Positions 45,654 to 54,479 of a stretch of 64,000 bases of DNA are shown here, piece after piece. Position 1 is the first letter of the stretch; each line of letters begins with the position of its first letter. The notes beneath the pieces were generated by a model. It made no database searches, was not told the origin of the DNA, and worked only from the letters and a program-made list of their open reading frames with translations. This stretch comes from an uncultured Bacteroidales bacterium (GTDB lineage Bacteria > Bacteroidota > Bacteroidia > Bacteroidales > Lentimicrobiaceae): assembly GCA_937894795.1 (NCBI GenBank), contig CALCQV010000006.1, positions 1-64,000 of the forward strand, in the 5' to 3' direction. The position numbers and the translations under genes were made by a program.

Positions 45654-46829
45654 TTAGATTTTCCTGTATTCGTGTGTAAGGTTATATACTGCTTCAAGCA
45701 ATCGGGAATCGGCATCAGTAAATTCAAGATCCCGGCGTTTGTACATTCCCCTTGCAATTTCAATAGCCTTTTTAGGATTAAATGTCTGTAAACCGGCAAC
45801 ACCGCCCCACTTGAATGAAGGAATGAAATTACGCTGGAAACCTGATCCAAACACATTTACACTAACGCCAACAACTGTTCCGGTATTAAACATGGTGTTA
45901 ATGCCACATTTAGTATGGTCGCCCATTATTAACCCGCAAAACTGCTGATTGGTCTCAACAAAGGTTTCATCAGCATAATTCCAGAGTTTTACATTATCAT
46001 AGGTATTCTTTAAATTGGAAGTGTTTGTATCAGCTCCGATATTGCACCATTCAGCAATTACCGAGTGCCCCATAAATCCATCATGAGCCTTGTTTGAATA
46101 ACCAAAAATTACAGAATTATTGATCTCACCTCCAACTTTTGAATGTGGGCCAATGGTGGTTCCACCATAAATCTTTGCTCCCATTTTAACCGTAGCATTG
46201 TCACACACTGCCAGCGGACCTCTTAAATTTGAGCCTTCCATCACAATGGCATTCTTACCAATATATATAGGCCCATCTTTGGCATTTAACGTAGAGGCAA
46301 GTATCTCTGCCCCCTCTTCAATAAATATGTTCTCAGGTGAAATAGCAAAACAATGTGATGGAATAGGTTGAGATTTTCTATTGGCTGTCAACAATAAATA
46401 ATCATCTTTAATAGCCAGGGCATTGCGTGCGAATATATCCCATGTATTGACTATCTCCAGAAAATCAACATTTGTCTCAATCTCCTCAATGGCATTCGAC
46501 TGAGCTTTAAAATCTTCTTCATTCAAACACATTGCAATAATAGTTTCATTCTTTATCAATGCAAAACCGGGTTTGAGTTTATTGACTTCAGCTACCAGGG
46601 CATCATTCGGACAAATAGCACCATTAATAATAATATTCGATTCGCTTTTTATAACCGGATATTTTTCAGCAAGATACTTCTCTGTTAGTGTCGATGTCTT
46701 TACATTTAAGTATTTCTCCCACTTTTGACGGATAGTTAAAATTCCAAATCGAATATCCGCCACAGGGCGCATAAAAGTCAGTGGTAAAAGGTTCTTCCTC
46801 CGCGATTCATCAAACAGAACGTAATTCAT
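45654..46829 (-). CDS. GlmU-like sugar nucleotidyltransferase with left-handed beta-helix
   Basis: 391 residues from ATG 46829; a start at 46907 is rejected because it adds an unrelated Tyr-rich segment and reads back to the L31 terminator. N-terminal part resembles a degenerate nucleotidyltransferase (NYVLFDESRRKNLLPLTFMRPVADIRFG) and from ~190 there are hexapeptide repeats of a left-handed beta-helix (GKNAIVMEGSNLRGPLAV, GAKIYGGTTIGPHSKVGGEINNS). It is the Bacteroidota 'putative sugar nucleotidyltransferase' family, likely NDP-sugar forming; substrate unknown. Confidence 0.85.
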   Translation of the reverse strand: MNYVLFDESRRKNLLPLTFMRPVADIRFGILTIRQKWEKYLNVKTSTLTEKYLAEKYPVIKSESNIIINGAICPNDALVAEVNKLKPGFALIKNETIIAMCLNEEDFKAQSNAIEEIETNVDFLEIVNTWDIFARNALAIKDDYLLLTANRKSQPIPSHCFAISPENIFIEEGAEILASTLNAKDGPIYIGKNAIVMEGSNLRGPLAVCDNATVKMGAKIYGGTTIGPHSKVGGEINNSVIFGYSNKAHDGFMGHSVIAEWCNIGADTNTSNLKNTYDNVKLWNYADETFVETNQQFCGLIMGDHTKCGINTMFNTGTVVGVSVNVFGSGFQRNFIPSFKWGGVAGLQTFNPKKAIEIARGMYKRRDLEFTDADSRLLEAVYNLTHEYRKI

Positions 46830-46876
46830 AATAGGTCGGTTTATATAGTAACAGTAATGTGACCAAAAATAATAAA

Positions 46877-46905
46877 AAAAAGCCCTTCTCTTAAGAGGGC
46901 TTTGC
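46877..46905 (-). terminator. Terminator after rpmE2
   Basis: AAAGCCC and GGGCTTT arms surround a palindromic CTCTTAAGAG core; the minus strand runs into T8. It ends the bL31 transcript. Confidence 0.8.
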
Positions 46906-46936
46906 ATTTATTTTTAACAATAAACTGATGTTTTTA

Positions 46937-47209
46937 TTATTCAGCTTTATTGCGATTCTCGAAGTGTTTCTGATATTTTGTCTTGAATTTATCAACACGT
47001 CCTGCTGTATCAATAAGCTTAATCTTACCGGTATAGAAAGGATGGGATGTGTTTGAGATTTCAAGCTTCACCAATGGATATTCTTTTCCATCTTCCATGG
47101 TGATGGTGTCCTTTGTTGCAACAGTTGATTTTGTAATGAATGTTTCTTCATTAGACATATCTTTAAAGACTACCAAACGATACTCTTTAGGATGGATTTC
47201 TTTTTTCAT
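46937..47209 (-). CDS. rpmE2: 50S ribosomal protein bL31, type B
   Basis: 90 residues. MKKEIHPKEYRLVVFKDMS, ISNTSHPFYTGK and GRVDKFKTKYQKHF are bL31B marks; the zinc CxxC is absent, the zinc-independent paralogue. The leader from the promoter at 47307-47336 is about 90 nt and holds a hairpin (see below). Confidence 0.95.
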   Translation of the reverse strand: MKKEIHPKEYRLVVFKDMSNEETFITKSTVATKDTITMEDGKEYPLVKLEISNTSHPFYTGKIKLIDTAGRVDKFKTKYQKHFENRNKAE

Positions 47210-47229
47210 TGATCAGTTTATTTGAATGA

Positions 47230-47300
47230 ATGCCCTTTTTTACCTAATGTTGACGGGGTTTGCTTGATTATTCAGAATAGCATATACCCGACAATTTTTG
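47230..47300 (-). promoter_or_regulatory. Structured leader of the bL31 mRNA
   Basis: In the ~90-nt leader, CGGGU near the 5' end pairs with ACCCCG (one bulged C), and UGCU with AGCA inside it, giving a stem-loop between about 47250 and 47291. Ribosomal protein leaders that fold like this often bind their own protein; bL31 leaders are known from other phyla. Self-regulation here is inference. Confidence 0.45.
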
Positions 47301-47306
47301 GGAATG

Positions 47307-47336
47307 CAAAAGTATTCATTCTACTTTAGAATACAA
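47307..47336 (-). promoter_or_regulatory. Promoter of rpmE2
   Basis: Minus strand TTG (47336-47334), 19 nt, TACTTTTG (47314-47307): an exact consensus match. Confidence 0.8.
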
Positions 47337-47416
47337 AATAAAAATGCAATTATTTTCACTGAACACCAGTTGTTTTTTATAATAGCCGTTAGGGACACCT
47401 GAAAATTGTTCATTTT

Positions 47417-48541
47417 TTACAATCCTGTTCTTCTGGCGTGTAATTCCCTGATGAATGGAACCAACTTATGGTAACTGCTTATAAATGTAGACAGGCTTAT
47501 ATGGGTGGAGCCTGAATCCGGTGCATTTTCTCTTGAATTTATCAGAGGATATTGATCTAAAAGTTTGTTGCAAAGGATTTCATGGGCTTCTCTGTACTCT
47601 TGAATACAGAGTACACTTGTATATCCTGCCTGGCTTGCGTTGTTGGTAATCAGTAGTGGTCCCATTTCACTGTAATCCAGATGATTTATTATCATAGCTG
47701 ATTTGCGGTACTCGTAATTATTGTAATAGCGGTTGTTTAGCAATAAATCAGAATATTTTTCCAAAACCGTTTTCAAGCGCTCCATATCATATCGCTCAGG
47801 AATAAAAAGTACTTTAATATTATTCTCTCCCCTACCAAAATACATACAGATCATCGTGGCTATTGTAGTCAGTAAATCATCACTTTCACTGCCATTAATG
47901 ATAAATGACTTTCCTTTACTGAAAAGTTGAAGTGTTGGATATTTTTTAAAATACTCCTTAGCTGTTTCACCTAAATCGGCCAAAGCAAGTAATGCGCCTA
48001 TTTCTTTAAATCTGGATTCAGTTTGGCTAATCCAGAATTGGTTATTGAACTTCAATTCTATGAGAGCCAGAATATTCTTGAAAAGGTGCTGTAAGCGGGC
48101 TTCTACTTTAGCTGTACATTCATAACCTGAAGCTGACAAGAGGAACAATAATGCAATTCCTTCAAAAGGTGCTTCTGTTCTAAGAAGAAATGCCAGTTTC
48201 CCATTGAGGTTATTTTGCTGTTGTTTATTGACTTCTGTATTTATAACTTCCTGAGGATCCTTTTCTAAGCTTACCGTAGCAATGATTTCATTCAGCTGAC
48301 TTATCAAATCATTATTGGCAATGTATTGCAGATCACTTACGAACAATTCAATTGAATATAGTATATGCGACGGAACAAACCATGAGTTATGCAGGTGAGA
48401 GTTGGCGACAATTTCATAAACTAATGAATCAAATTGAGTTGCCGGCTCCTCCCCTTGTTTGTATCGTTGCAGACTTTCCTGAATCGAGTATGCTAAATCA
48501 GTAATCTTACCGTTTATAATATTATTCTCCATTGTCGCCAT
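47417..48541 (-). CDS. Hypothetical protein, Bacteroidota
   Basis: 374 residues from ATG 48541 (MATMENN); ATG 48532 is also possible, and the far upstream ORF start is unlikely. Mostly helical N-terminal half with Leu/Glu-rich helices, then an alpha/beta-like part (IKVLFIPERYDMERL, SAMIINHLDYSEMGPLLITNNAS). No signal peptide, membrane helix or catalytic motif; no family recognised. It is divergent from the equally unknown gene at 48589, sharing ~47 bp. Confidence 0.75.
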   Translation of the reverse strand: MATMENNIINGKITDLAYSIQESLQRYKQGEEPATQFDSLVYEIVANSHLHNSWFVPSHILYSIELFVSDLQYIANNDLISQLNEIIATVSLEKDPQEVINTEVNKQQQNNLNGKLAFLLRTEAPFEGIALLFLLSASGYECTAKVEARLQHLFKNILALIELKFNNQFWISQTESRFKEIGALLALADLGETAKEYFKKYPTLQLFSKGKSFIINGSESDDLLTTIATMICMYFGRGENNIKVLFIPERYDMERLKTVLEKYSDLLLNNRYYNNYEYRKSAMIINHLDYSEMGPLLITNNASQAGYTSVLCIQEYREAHEILCNKLLDQYPLINSRENAPDSGSTHISLSTFISSYHKLVPFIRELHARRTGL

Positions 48542-48588
48542 TTGTCGCAAAAATAATACATTTGTAAAGGCAAGGAGATTCACTTAAA

Positions 48589-49503
48589 GTGTATACATTG
48601 AAAAGAACATTCCTTTTTCTGCTACTTCTGATAAATACTTCCGCATATAGTCAGGTAACCTCTGCAATGCTGATTAAACTGCTTGACAGCACACGCAAGG
48701 AGCGAAATGATTCGATTCGGTTAATGCTCAATTCATCTTTCAAAAAGGATTTAACTAATTTCATGAGCAAGCCTGCCTTTATGCCTGACTCAGTTAGGAA
48801 CCTTAGAATCGGGCAAACTTCTTCAAGCGATGGAAACCTTATATTTTATAACTGGAATATTCAGCAGAATGACGGCAAGAATCACTACAGTGCTATAATA
48901 TACTTCCCTGTCACACGCAAAGTGATTTCATTGCCTGTCAAAACATCCGAGAGCAAGCTGAGTGCTGATTCAATATTTCAGTCAAACGACTGGCCGGGAG
49001 CGCTTTATTATAAGATCATCAGCCCGAAAAGCAAAACCGACAATTACTATATCATGCTTGGCTGGGATCGATTCAGCCGTCAAACTTCCCGAAAAACCAT
49101 TGAAGCCCTGACAATTCTTAATGATAGTGTTATTGTCTTCGGTAAAGAAGTATTTAAAAACAAAGAAGGCCGTACAAAAAGAATTATCATTGAATATGCG
49201 TCATCAGCCAATCTGGCTTTGAACTATAGCAAGCAAAAACTCACATTAACAGGAGTTAGAAAATCACAAAGCAAGGTAAACGACAGTATAATAGTAGTTG
49301 ACCGGTTAGCACCACTTGATCCTGGTCTTGAGGGTCAACGGTGGGCTTATGTGCCAGTTGGCAATATCTATGATGGTTATATTTACTTCAAAGGTTATTG
49401 GACATTTGTTGAAGGATTAAATGCCAGGAACCCATCCATCAGAAAAGAAAACCAAAAAAAAAGCAATAAACCTGAAATGAAACTACTGCCACCCAAGCAG
49501 TAA
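48589..49503 (+). CDS. Hypothetical secreted protein, Bacteroidota
   Basis: 304 residues starting at GTG 48589 (or TTG 48598). A signal peptide (TFLFLLLLINTSAYSQ) ends near residue 22, so it is exported. The rest is beta-rich with MLGWDRFSRQTSRKTIEALTI and PLDPGLEGQRWAYVPVGNIYDGYIYFKGYW near the C-terminus. No catalytic motif. An AAGGAG lies 12 nt before GTG. Confidence 0.78.
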   Translation: MYTLKRTFLFLLLLINTSAYSQVTSAMLIKLLDSTRKERNDSIRLMLNSSFKKDLTNFMSKPAFMPDSVRNLRIGQTSSSDGNLIFYNWNIQQNDGKNHYSAIIYFPVTRKVISLPVKTSESKLSADSIFQSNDWPGALYYKIISPKSKTDNYYIMLGWDRFSRQTSRKTIEALTILNDSVIVFGKEVFKNKEGRTKRIIIEYASSANLALNYSKQKLTLTGVRKSQSKVNDSIIVVDRLAPLDPGLEGQRWAYVPVGNIYDGYIYFKGYWTFVEGLNARNPSIRKENQKKSNKPEMKLLPPKQ

Positions 49504-49669
49504 CCCACTCCCACCAAAGCATCAAGTTATTCGCCCCAATGCAGTATATATTTCCAGTTTACCGGAAATGTTTATTATCGTTTCAACCCCAATTATTTGC
49601 TTTATTACAACTCTTTTTACGAACCCGATAAATAATAGTTTCGGGGCTTTTAATTCTTAATAAACTTCA

Positions 49670-49677
49670 TACCTTTG
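49670..49677 (+). promoter_or_regulatory. -7 box of serC
   Basis: TACCTTTG matches TAnnTTTG; the -33 place reads TTT. It implies a ~78-nt leader for serC at 49762. The 258-bp gap before serC shows nothing else. Confidence 0.45.
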
Positions 49678-49761
49678 TTGTGATTTTTAGTCTGAAATTA
49701 AGGGATGAACTTATAATATACAAGTATAAAATATATACATTCAATCACAAAAAACAAAATC

Positions 49762-50832
49762 ATGAAAAAGCACAATTTCAATGCCGGCCCTTCTATTCTG
49801 CCAAAGGTTGCCATCGAAAACACAGCTAAAGCTATTCTGGACTTTAATGGAATTGGCATGTCAATTCTGGAGATCTCACACAGAAGCAAGGATTTCCAGG
49901 CTGTAATAGATGAAGCAGTAAGCCTGTTCAAAGAAATTATGAACATACCTGAAGGTTATCAGGTCCTTTTCTTAGGTGGAGGTGCCAGTTTGCAGTTTTG
50001 CATGGTTCCTTTCAACCTGTTGAATAAAAAAGCTGCCTACCTTGAAACGGGTGTTTGGGCTAAGAAAGCTATTAAAGAAGCTAAATTGTTTGGCGAAGTA
50101 AATGTTGTGGCTAGTTCAGCTGAAAAGAATTTCACTTATATCCCCAAGAATTTCACCATTCCTGCTGATGCTGATTATTTCCATATCACTACAAACAATA
50201 CCATATACGGTACTGAAATCAGATATGATATGGACAGCCCGGTGAATCTTATTGCTGACATGTCATCTGATATTTTGAGCCGTCCGGTTGATGTATCAAA
50301 ATATTCAATGATTTATGGTGGTGCACAAAAGAACCTTGGTCCTGCAGGTGTAACTTTCGTGATTGTACGTGAAGATATTCTTGGCAAAGTTGAGCGTCAG
50401 ATACCTACAATGCTTGACTACAGAACCCATATCAAAGAAGGTTCTATGTTCAATACTCCTCCTGTGTTACCTATTTTTACAGTACTCGAAACACTAAAAT
50501 GGATAAAGAGCCTTGGCGGTGTTAAGGTTATTGAGAAGATGAATATTGAGAAAGCCAACTTGCTTTATAATGCGATTGATAATAGCAAGATGTTTGTCGG
50601 AACAACTGAAAAAGATTCAAGATCACTGATGAACATTTGCTTTGTAATGAAAGAACAATATAAAGACAAAGAAGATGCATTCATGGAATTTGCTAAACAA
50701 CATGGAATGGTTGGCATTAAAGGCCATCGTTCTGTCGGTGGTTTCAGGGCATCAACTTATAATGCTCTTCCAATTGAAAGTGTTCAGGCACTTGTTGATT
50801 GCATGAAAGCCTTTGAAAAGGAAAATGCATAA
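49762..50832 (+). CDS. serC: Phosphoserine aminotransferase
   Basis: 356 residues, class V aminotransferase. HNFNAGPSILP at the start, FLGGGASLQF, TTNNTIYGTEI, DMSSDILS (PLP Asp), GGAQKNLGPAG (PLP Lys), and GHRSVGGFRAS. Makes phosphoserine from phosphohydroxypyruvate, the step after SerA. It is away from serA (21.7 kb), with its own promoter and a strong terminator. Confidence 0.96.
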   Translation: MKKHNFNAGPSILPKVAIENTAKAILDFNGIGMSILEISHRSKDFQAVIDEAVSLFKEIMNIPEGYQVLFLGGGASLQFCMVPFNLLNKKAAYLETGVWAKKAIKEAKLFGEVNVVASSAEKNFTYIPKNFTIPADADYFHITTNNTIYGTEIRYDMDSPVNLIADMSSDILSRPVDVSKYSMIYGGAQKNLGPAGVTFVIVREDILGKVERQIPTMLDYRTHIKEGSMFNTPPVLPIFTVLETLKWIKSLGGVKVIEKMNIEKANLLYNAIDNSKMFVGTTEKDSRSLMNICFVMKEQYKDKEDAFMEFAKQHGMVGIKGHRSVGGFRASTYNALPIESVQALVDCMKAFEKENA

Positions 50833-50850
50833 CTGATGATCATTCAAAAG

Positions 50851-50880
50851 AAACCGGCTTTTCCAAGCCGGTTTTTTTTA
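50851..50880 (+). terminator. Terminator of serC
   Basis: AAACCGGCTT (50851-50860), loop TTCC, AAGCCGGTTT (50865-50874), then T6. Confidence 0.92.
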
Positions 50881-50941
50881 TGATTCATTCACCGAAGTAT
50901 AAAAATCATTAATTTTGATTTAAATATTGGTGCAGTTTAGA

Positions 50942-51679
50942 ATGAAGGAGAGTGAAATTGTAAGGTTGGATGCAGGTATAAAATTCCCTGATTTACGTAA
51001 CCGTTTGGATTCAGGAATTATTGCTTATGGTGGTGATTTGAGCATTACCCGACTTCTTGAAGCATATAGCAAAGGAATTTTCCCATGGTATGATTCCCAA
51101 TCTCCCATTATCTGGCATTCACCAATCATTAGATGTGTCTTCCAGATTGATGGTTTTAAAGTATCACACAGCCTAAAACAAAAACTAAAAAAGCGCACAT
51201 TTACTTTTACATTCGATCAGCATTTCAGGGAAGTCATTCAATCATGTGCTTTGATTAAGAGAAAGGGGGAAACAGGAACCTGGATCCTCAATGAAGTTAT
51301 TGATGCATATACCAATCTCCATGAAGCCGGATATGCTCATAGTCTGGAAGTGTGGAATGAAAACAAACTGGCAGGTGGCCTGTTTGGTGTATCTTTAGGA
51401 AAGGCTTTTTTTGGCGAATCAATGTTTCATCTTAAAACTGATGCTTCAAAGGCTGCCATGTTTTTTTTGTTCGATTTTTTGCGAATGAACGAATTTCATT
51501 TCGTTGATGCACAAATGCATACTGAACACCTTGAATCATTGGGTGCGGATTTATTACATAGGGATGAATACCTTGATCTGCTTGAAAATGCTCTGAAATT
51601 TAAATCAATTAAAGGAAATTGGGATAATTATGTTAGAAGAGATGAATATACACCGGGCTTTTATGGAAGAAGCCATTGA
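50942..51679 (+). CDS. aat: Leucyl/phenylalanyl-tRNA-protein transferase
   Basis: 245 residues from ATG 50942; the frame opens with TTG/GTG codons just before. Family marks: YGGDLSITRLLEAYSKGIFPWY, WHSPIIRCVF, AYTNLHEAGYAHSLEVW, GGLFGVSLGKAFFGESMFH and DAQMHTEHLESLGA. Aat adds Leu or Phe to N-terminal Lys/Arg, making degrons for ClpS, which is also encoded in this window (6698). Its last 38 nt overlap the deaminase gene. Confidence 0.93.
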   Translation: MKESEIVRLDAGIKFPDLRNRLDSGIIAYGGDLSITRLLEAYSKGIFPWYDSQSPIIWHSPIIRCVFQIDGFKVSHSLKQKLKKRTFTFTFDQHFREVIQSCALIKRKGETGTWILNEVIDAYTNLHEAGYAHSLEVWNENKLAGGLFGVSLGKAFFGESMFHLKTDASKAAMFFLFDFLRMNEFHFVDAQMHTEHLESLGADLLHRDEYLDLLENALKFKSIKGNWDNYVRRDEYTPGFYGRSH

Positions 51680-52115
51680 AATGGCCCGTAAGAACCTGAG
51701 TGAAGGTCAGGGAGGCCCATTTGGGGCGGTGATTGTTAAAGATGGTGAAATCATTGCCCGTGGTTCAAATTTGGTAACCTTTACCAATGATCCAACCGCT
51801 CACGCCGAAATTGTTGCTATCAGGGAAGCCTGTTCCAGGTTGGATAGCTTTCAGCTAACCGGCTGTGATATATATTGTAGTTGCGAACCCTGCCCTATGT
51901 GTTTAGGAGCAATATACTGGGCCCGGCCAAACCGGATTTTCTTTGCAGCTACCCGCAATGATGCTGCCAATGCCGGTTTTGATGATGATTTCATCTATCA
52001 TGAACTTAATGTCAGAATTCCTGACCGTAAAATTGTCACGCATCAATTACTTAGGAAGGAAGCACAGTTTGTATTCGACAAATGGATAACACTCGATAGA
52101 AAAACCCCATATTAA
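51642..52115 (+). CDS. guaD: Guanine deaminase-like nucleoside deaminase
   Basis: 157 residues from ATG 51642, chosen because MNIHRAFMEEAI aligns with the start of B. subtilis GuaD; the ORF opens 12 nt earlier. CDA-fold: PTAHAEIVAIREAC (HAE zinc and proton shuttle), SCEPCPMCLGAIYWAR (zinc Cys), GFDDDFIYHEL (guanine deaminase tail). Deaminates guanine to xanthine. Overlaps aat by 38 nt and is followed 19 bp on by DUF3127. Confidence 0.88.
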   Translation: MNIHRAFMEEAIEMARKNLSEGQGGPFGAVIVKDGEIIARGSNLVTFTNDPTAHAEIVAIREACSRLDSFQLTGCDIYCSCEPCPMCLGAIYWARPNRIFFAATRNDAANAGFDDDFIYHELNVRIPDRKIVTHQLLRKEAQFVFDKWITLDRKTPY

Positions 52116-52134
52116 TCACTAAATAATCAACAAA

Positions 52135-52512
52135 ATGTCATTTGAATTAACCGGTAAAATCCTGGAGATTTTTGCCACTCAAACAATCACTGAGAAATTT
52201 AAAAAGCGCGAATTTATTGTTGAATATAAAGACAATCCTTCAGGCGCATATGTGCAATACCTTAAGTTTCAATGTACAGGCGACAAGGTAACCTTGCTTG
52301 ATTCATACAAACCCGGTCAGGATGTGAATATTTCATTCAACATTAAGGGCCGCAGGTATGAAAAGGATGGTCGTGTAAGTTACTTTATGGATCTTGAAGC
52401 CTGGAGAATTTCAAACGCTAATGGTAGTCAACCTGCCAACGGAAACCTCCCCTCGTATGAAGAATACAACAAATTGGAAGAAGAAGACGAAAATGGTGGA
52501 CTGCCCTTTTAA
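52135..52512 (+). CDS. DUF3127 protein with SSB-like acidic tip
   Basis: 125 residues: an OB-like DUF3127 domain (ELTGKILEIFATQTITEKFKK ... YVQYLKFQC ... PGQDVNISFNIKGRRYEK ... YFMDLEAWRI) and an acidic tail EEEDENGGLPF. The tail mirrors the conserved DDDIPF tip of SSB, which binds DNA repair partners. It may therefore be a DNA-binding accessory protein; the family is annotated only as a DUF. Third gene of the aat operon; it ends with a 4-nt overlap on the convergent kinase. Confidence 0.85.
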   Translation: MSFELTGKILEIFATQTITEKFKKREFIVEYKDNPSGAYVQYLKFQCTGDKVTLLDSYKPGQDVNISFNIKGRRYEKDGRVSYFMDLEAWRISNANGSQPANGNLPSYEEYNKLEEEDENGGLPF

Positions 52513-54434
52513 AGCTGTTGAATAAAATCAAGTGTAAAGCTGAAAGTACTTCCCTTACCCGGAGTACTTTCGGCTATAATTTTCGATTTGTGTAAACTCA
52601 TGAATTCCTGACATAGGATCAAACCTAATCCTGTGCCTGTTTCATTTGCCGTACCCGGAGTTTTCAAACCGCCATCAAGCTTGAAAAGCTTATCCATATC
52701 CTCGGGAGTCATTCCAATACCGGTATCTGTAACCGACACCGTTACCTTTTTATGATTTATCCTGCTGCTCACTGTTACAGAACCACCATTGGGTGTAAAC
52801 TTGATTGCATTGGTTAGCAGATTTCTTAAAATAGTTGAAAGCATATTCTTATCAGCTTTCACTATTACATCTTTAGAGAAATCAGAAAAAAGTGATATTT
52901 GTTTGTTATCTGCCGATCCTCTCACTAACTCAACAGCATTCTCAATGCTTTCTGTTAAACTAACAGGTTCAGGGAAGAAATCTATACGTCCTGACTGGGC
53001 TCTTGACCAACTTAATAGATTATCAAGCAATGTATATATATGCTGTCCTGATTGTCTGATAACATTCAGGTAAGATTTTTTCTCATTGTCGGTTATGTCA
53101 TCGAAATCATTATAAGCCAGATCAGCGAATCCTAACAATGAATTGAATGGATTCTTCAAATCATGCGCAATAATGGAAAGGAACCGGTCTTTTGTCTGTA
53201 TGAGTTCTTCCAGATGGGTCTTCTGTTCCTCAATAACCTTGTTTTTCTCCTGGAGTTCACTGGCAATTCTTGATTTCAGGTAATACCTTCGGAAGAAGAA
53301 GAATGACAGGATCAGGATGATGGCTAATGAGATAAAAAGTGCAATCCTGAGCTTTGAATTATTCTGAATGTTCAATGTTTGATCAAGGTTCTGCCGCAGC
53401 AGGTTGCCGGGATCCATATTGTTGTCAGTTATTTCAAACCTGCCGTTTGCCCTTGATAATTGAGCCGCCATTTGCTCATTATAAACGCTATCCTTAAGTT
53501 GAATATACTGATCAAGGAATGTGTATGCTAATCCTGGTTGATTCAACGCCATGGAAATACGCGCCAATTGCGAGTAAGCATCCATGATTACAGGTTTGTT
53601 TCTTACTGATCGGGCAGTAAGCAAACCTTTCTCAGTCAATCTGTATGCTTCAGGTTTCAAACCTTTGCTGAAGTACACCTTACCTAACAACACCTGCCCG
53701 TTTGCAATTGAATTTGGATCGTTACTTTTTACTGCCATTTCCAATCCCTTATATATATAATCTTCAGCAGCTTGCAGGTCATTCTTTTTCAAACTGAGCA
53801 CCCCCAATGCAGAGTATGCCAATGATAATGATGATGAGTTTAAGCGATTCGCAACACTTTGTGTTTCGGAGTAATTCTTCCTGAATTTGCCAATATTCGA
53901 CATATTCCTGCCCATCACACCTAAATTCAAATAAGCGGCATCGAGATCCTGCTGGTTGACCAATCCATTGAAGATTACCAAAGCCCTCTGGTAATAAGTA
54001 AATGCCTTTTCTGGCTGTTTTAACTCATTATGTATAAATCCGAGGTTGATACACGTATTTGCCTGAGGCGCCAGCATACCTTTACGTTCAAAGAAATTAA
54101 GGGCAATCTGACTGTGTTTGCGGGCATCTTCATAATTCAATGTTATAGTATAAACCATGCCGATACTGTAATGAGCATTCGCCCATGACACAGAATCCCC
54201 GGCTTTTGCATGAATATCAATTTCCTGATTGAGGTAATAGATTGCAGTTGAATAGTCGCTGAGTTCAATGGCTGTTCTTGAAATTTCCTTTATAACCCGG
54301 GCTTTGGATGCTGTATCAGGCATCACTTTCAAATACGTTTCAAGACTATCCAATTTCGACTGGCCACAAACAATAAAGGGCACCAGAAGTGCCAAACAAC
54401 AAGTCAGTAAGATTCGCTGCTTAAGTAAATTCAT
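52509..54434 (-). CDS. Sensor histidine kinase with TPR repeats
   Basis: 641 residues from ATG 54434 (MNLLKQRI), which gives a signal-anchor (TCCLALLVPFIVCG). Then TPR units (~50-330; AYYLNQEIDIHAKAGDSV, ANTCINLGFIHNE, AYLNLGVMG, ANGQVLLGKVYF), a TM helix (~362-380), a coiled coil, HisKA with IAHDLKNPFNSLLG, and HATPase with NAIKFTPNGG, DTGIGMT and GTGLGLILC. No receiver. A typical Bacteroidota TPR kinase; signal unknown. No response regulator beside it. Confidence 0.92.
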   Translation of the reverse strand: MNLLKQRILLTCCLALLVPFIVCGQSKLDSLETYLKVMPDTASKARVIKEISRTAIELSDYSTAIYYLNQEIDIHAKAGDSVSWANAHYSIGMVYTITLNYEDARKHSQIALNFFERKGMLAPQANTCINLGFIHNELKQPEKAFTYYQRALVIFNGLVNQQDLDAAYLNLGVMGRNMSNIGKFRKNYSETQSVANRLNSSSLSLAYSALGVLSLKKNDLQAAEDYIYKGLEMAVKSNDPNSIANGQVLLGKVYFSKGLKPEAYRLTEKGLLTARSVRNKPVIMDAYSQLARISMALNQPGLAYTFLDQYIQLKDSVYNEQMAAQLSRANGRFEITDNNMDPGNLLRQNLDQTLNIQNNSKLRIALFISLAIILILSFFFFRRYYLKSRIASELQEKNKVIEEQKTHLEELIQTKDRFLSIIAHDLKNPFNSLLGFADLAYNDFDDITDNEKKSYLNVIRQSGQHIYTLLDNLLSWSRAQSGRIDFFPEPVSLTESIENAVELVRGSADNKQISLFSDFSKDVIVKADKNMLSTILRNLLTNAIKFTPNGGSVTVSSRINHKKVTVSVTDTGIGMTPEDMDKLFKLDGGLKTPGTANETGTGLGLILCQEFMSLHKSKIIAESTPGKGSTFSFTLDFIQQL

Positions 54435-54479
54435 TATTGTGCGTAAAAAGTCATTCAATATACAAAATATTTAATTACG

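Noticed and set aside
45542..45856. A 104-codon minus-strand frame overlapping the nucleotidyltransferase end
   Set aside because: It is a frame shadow of the real gene; no homologous motif or RBS.
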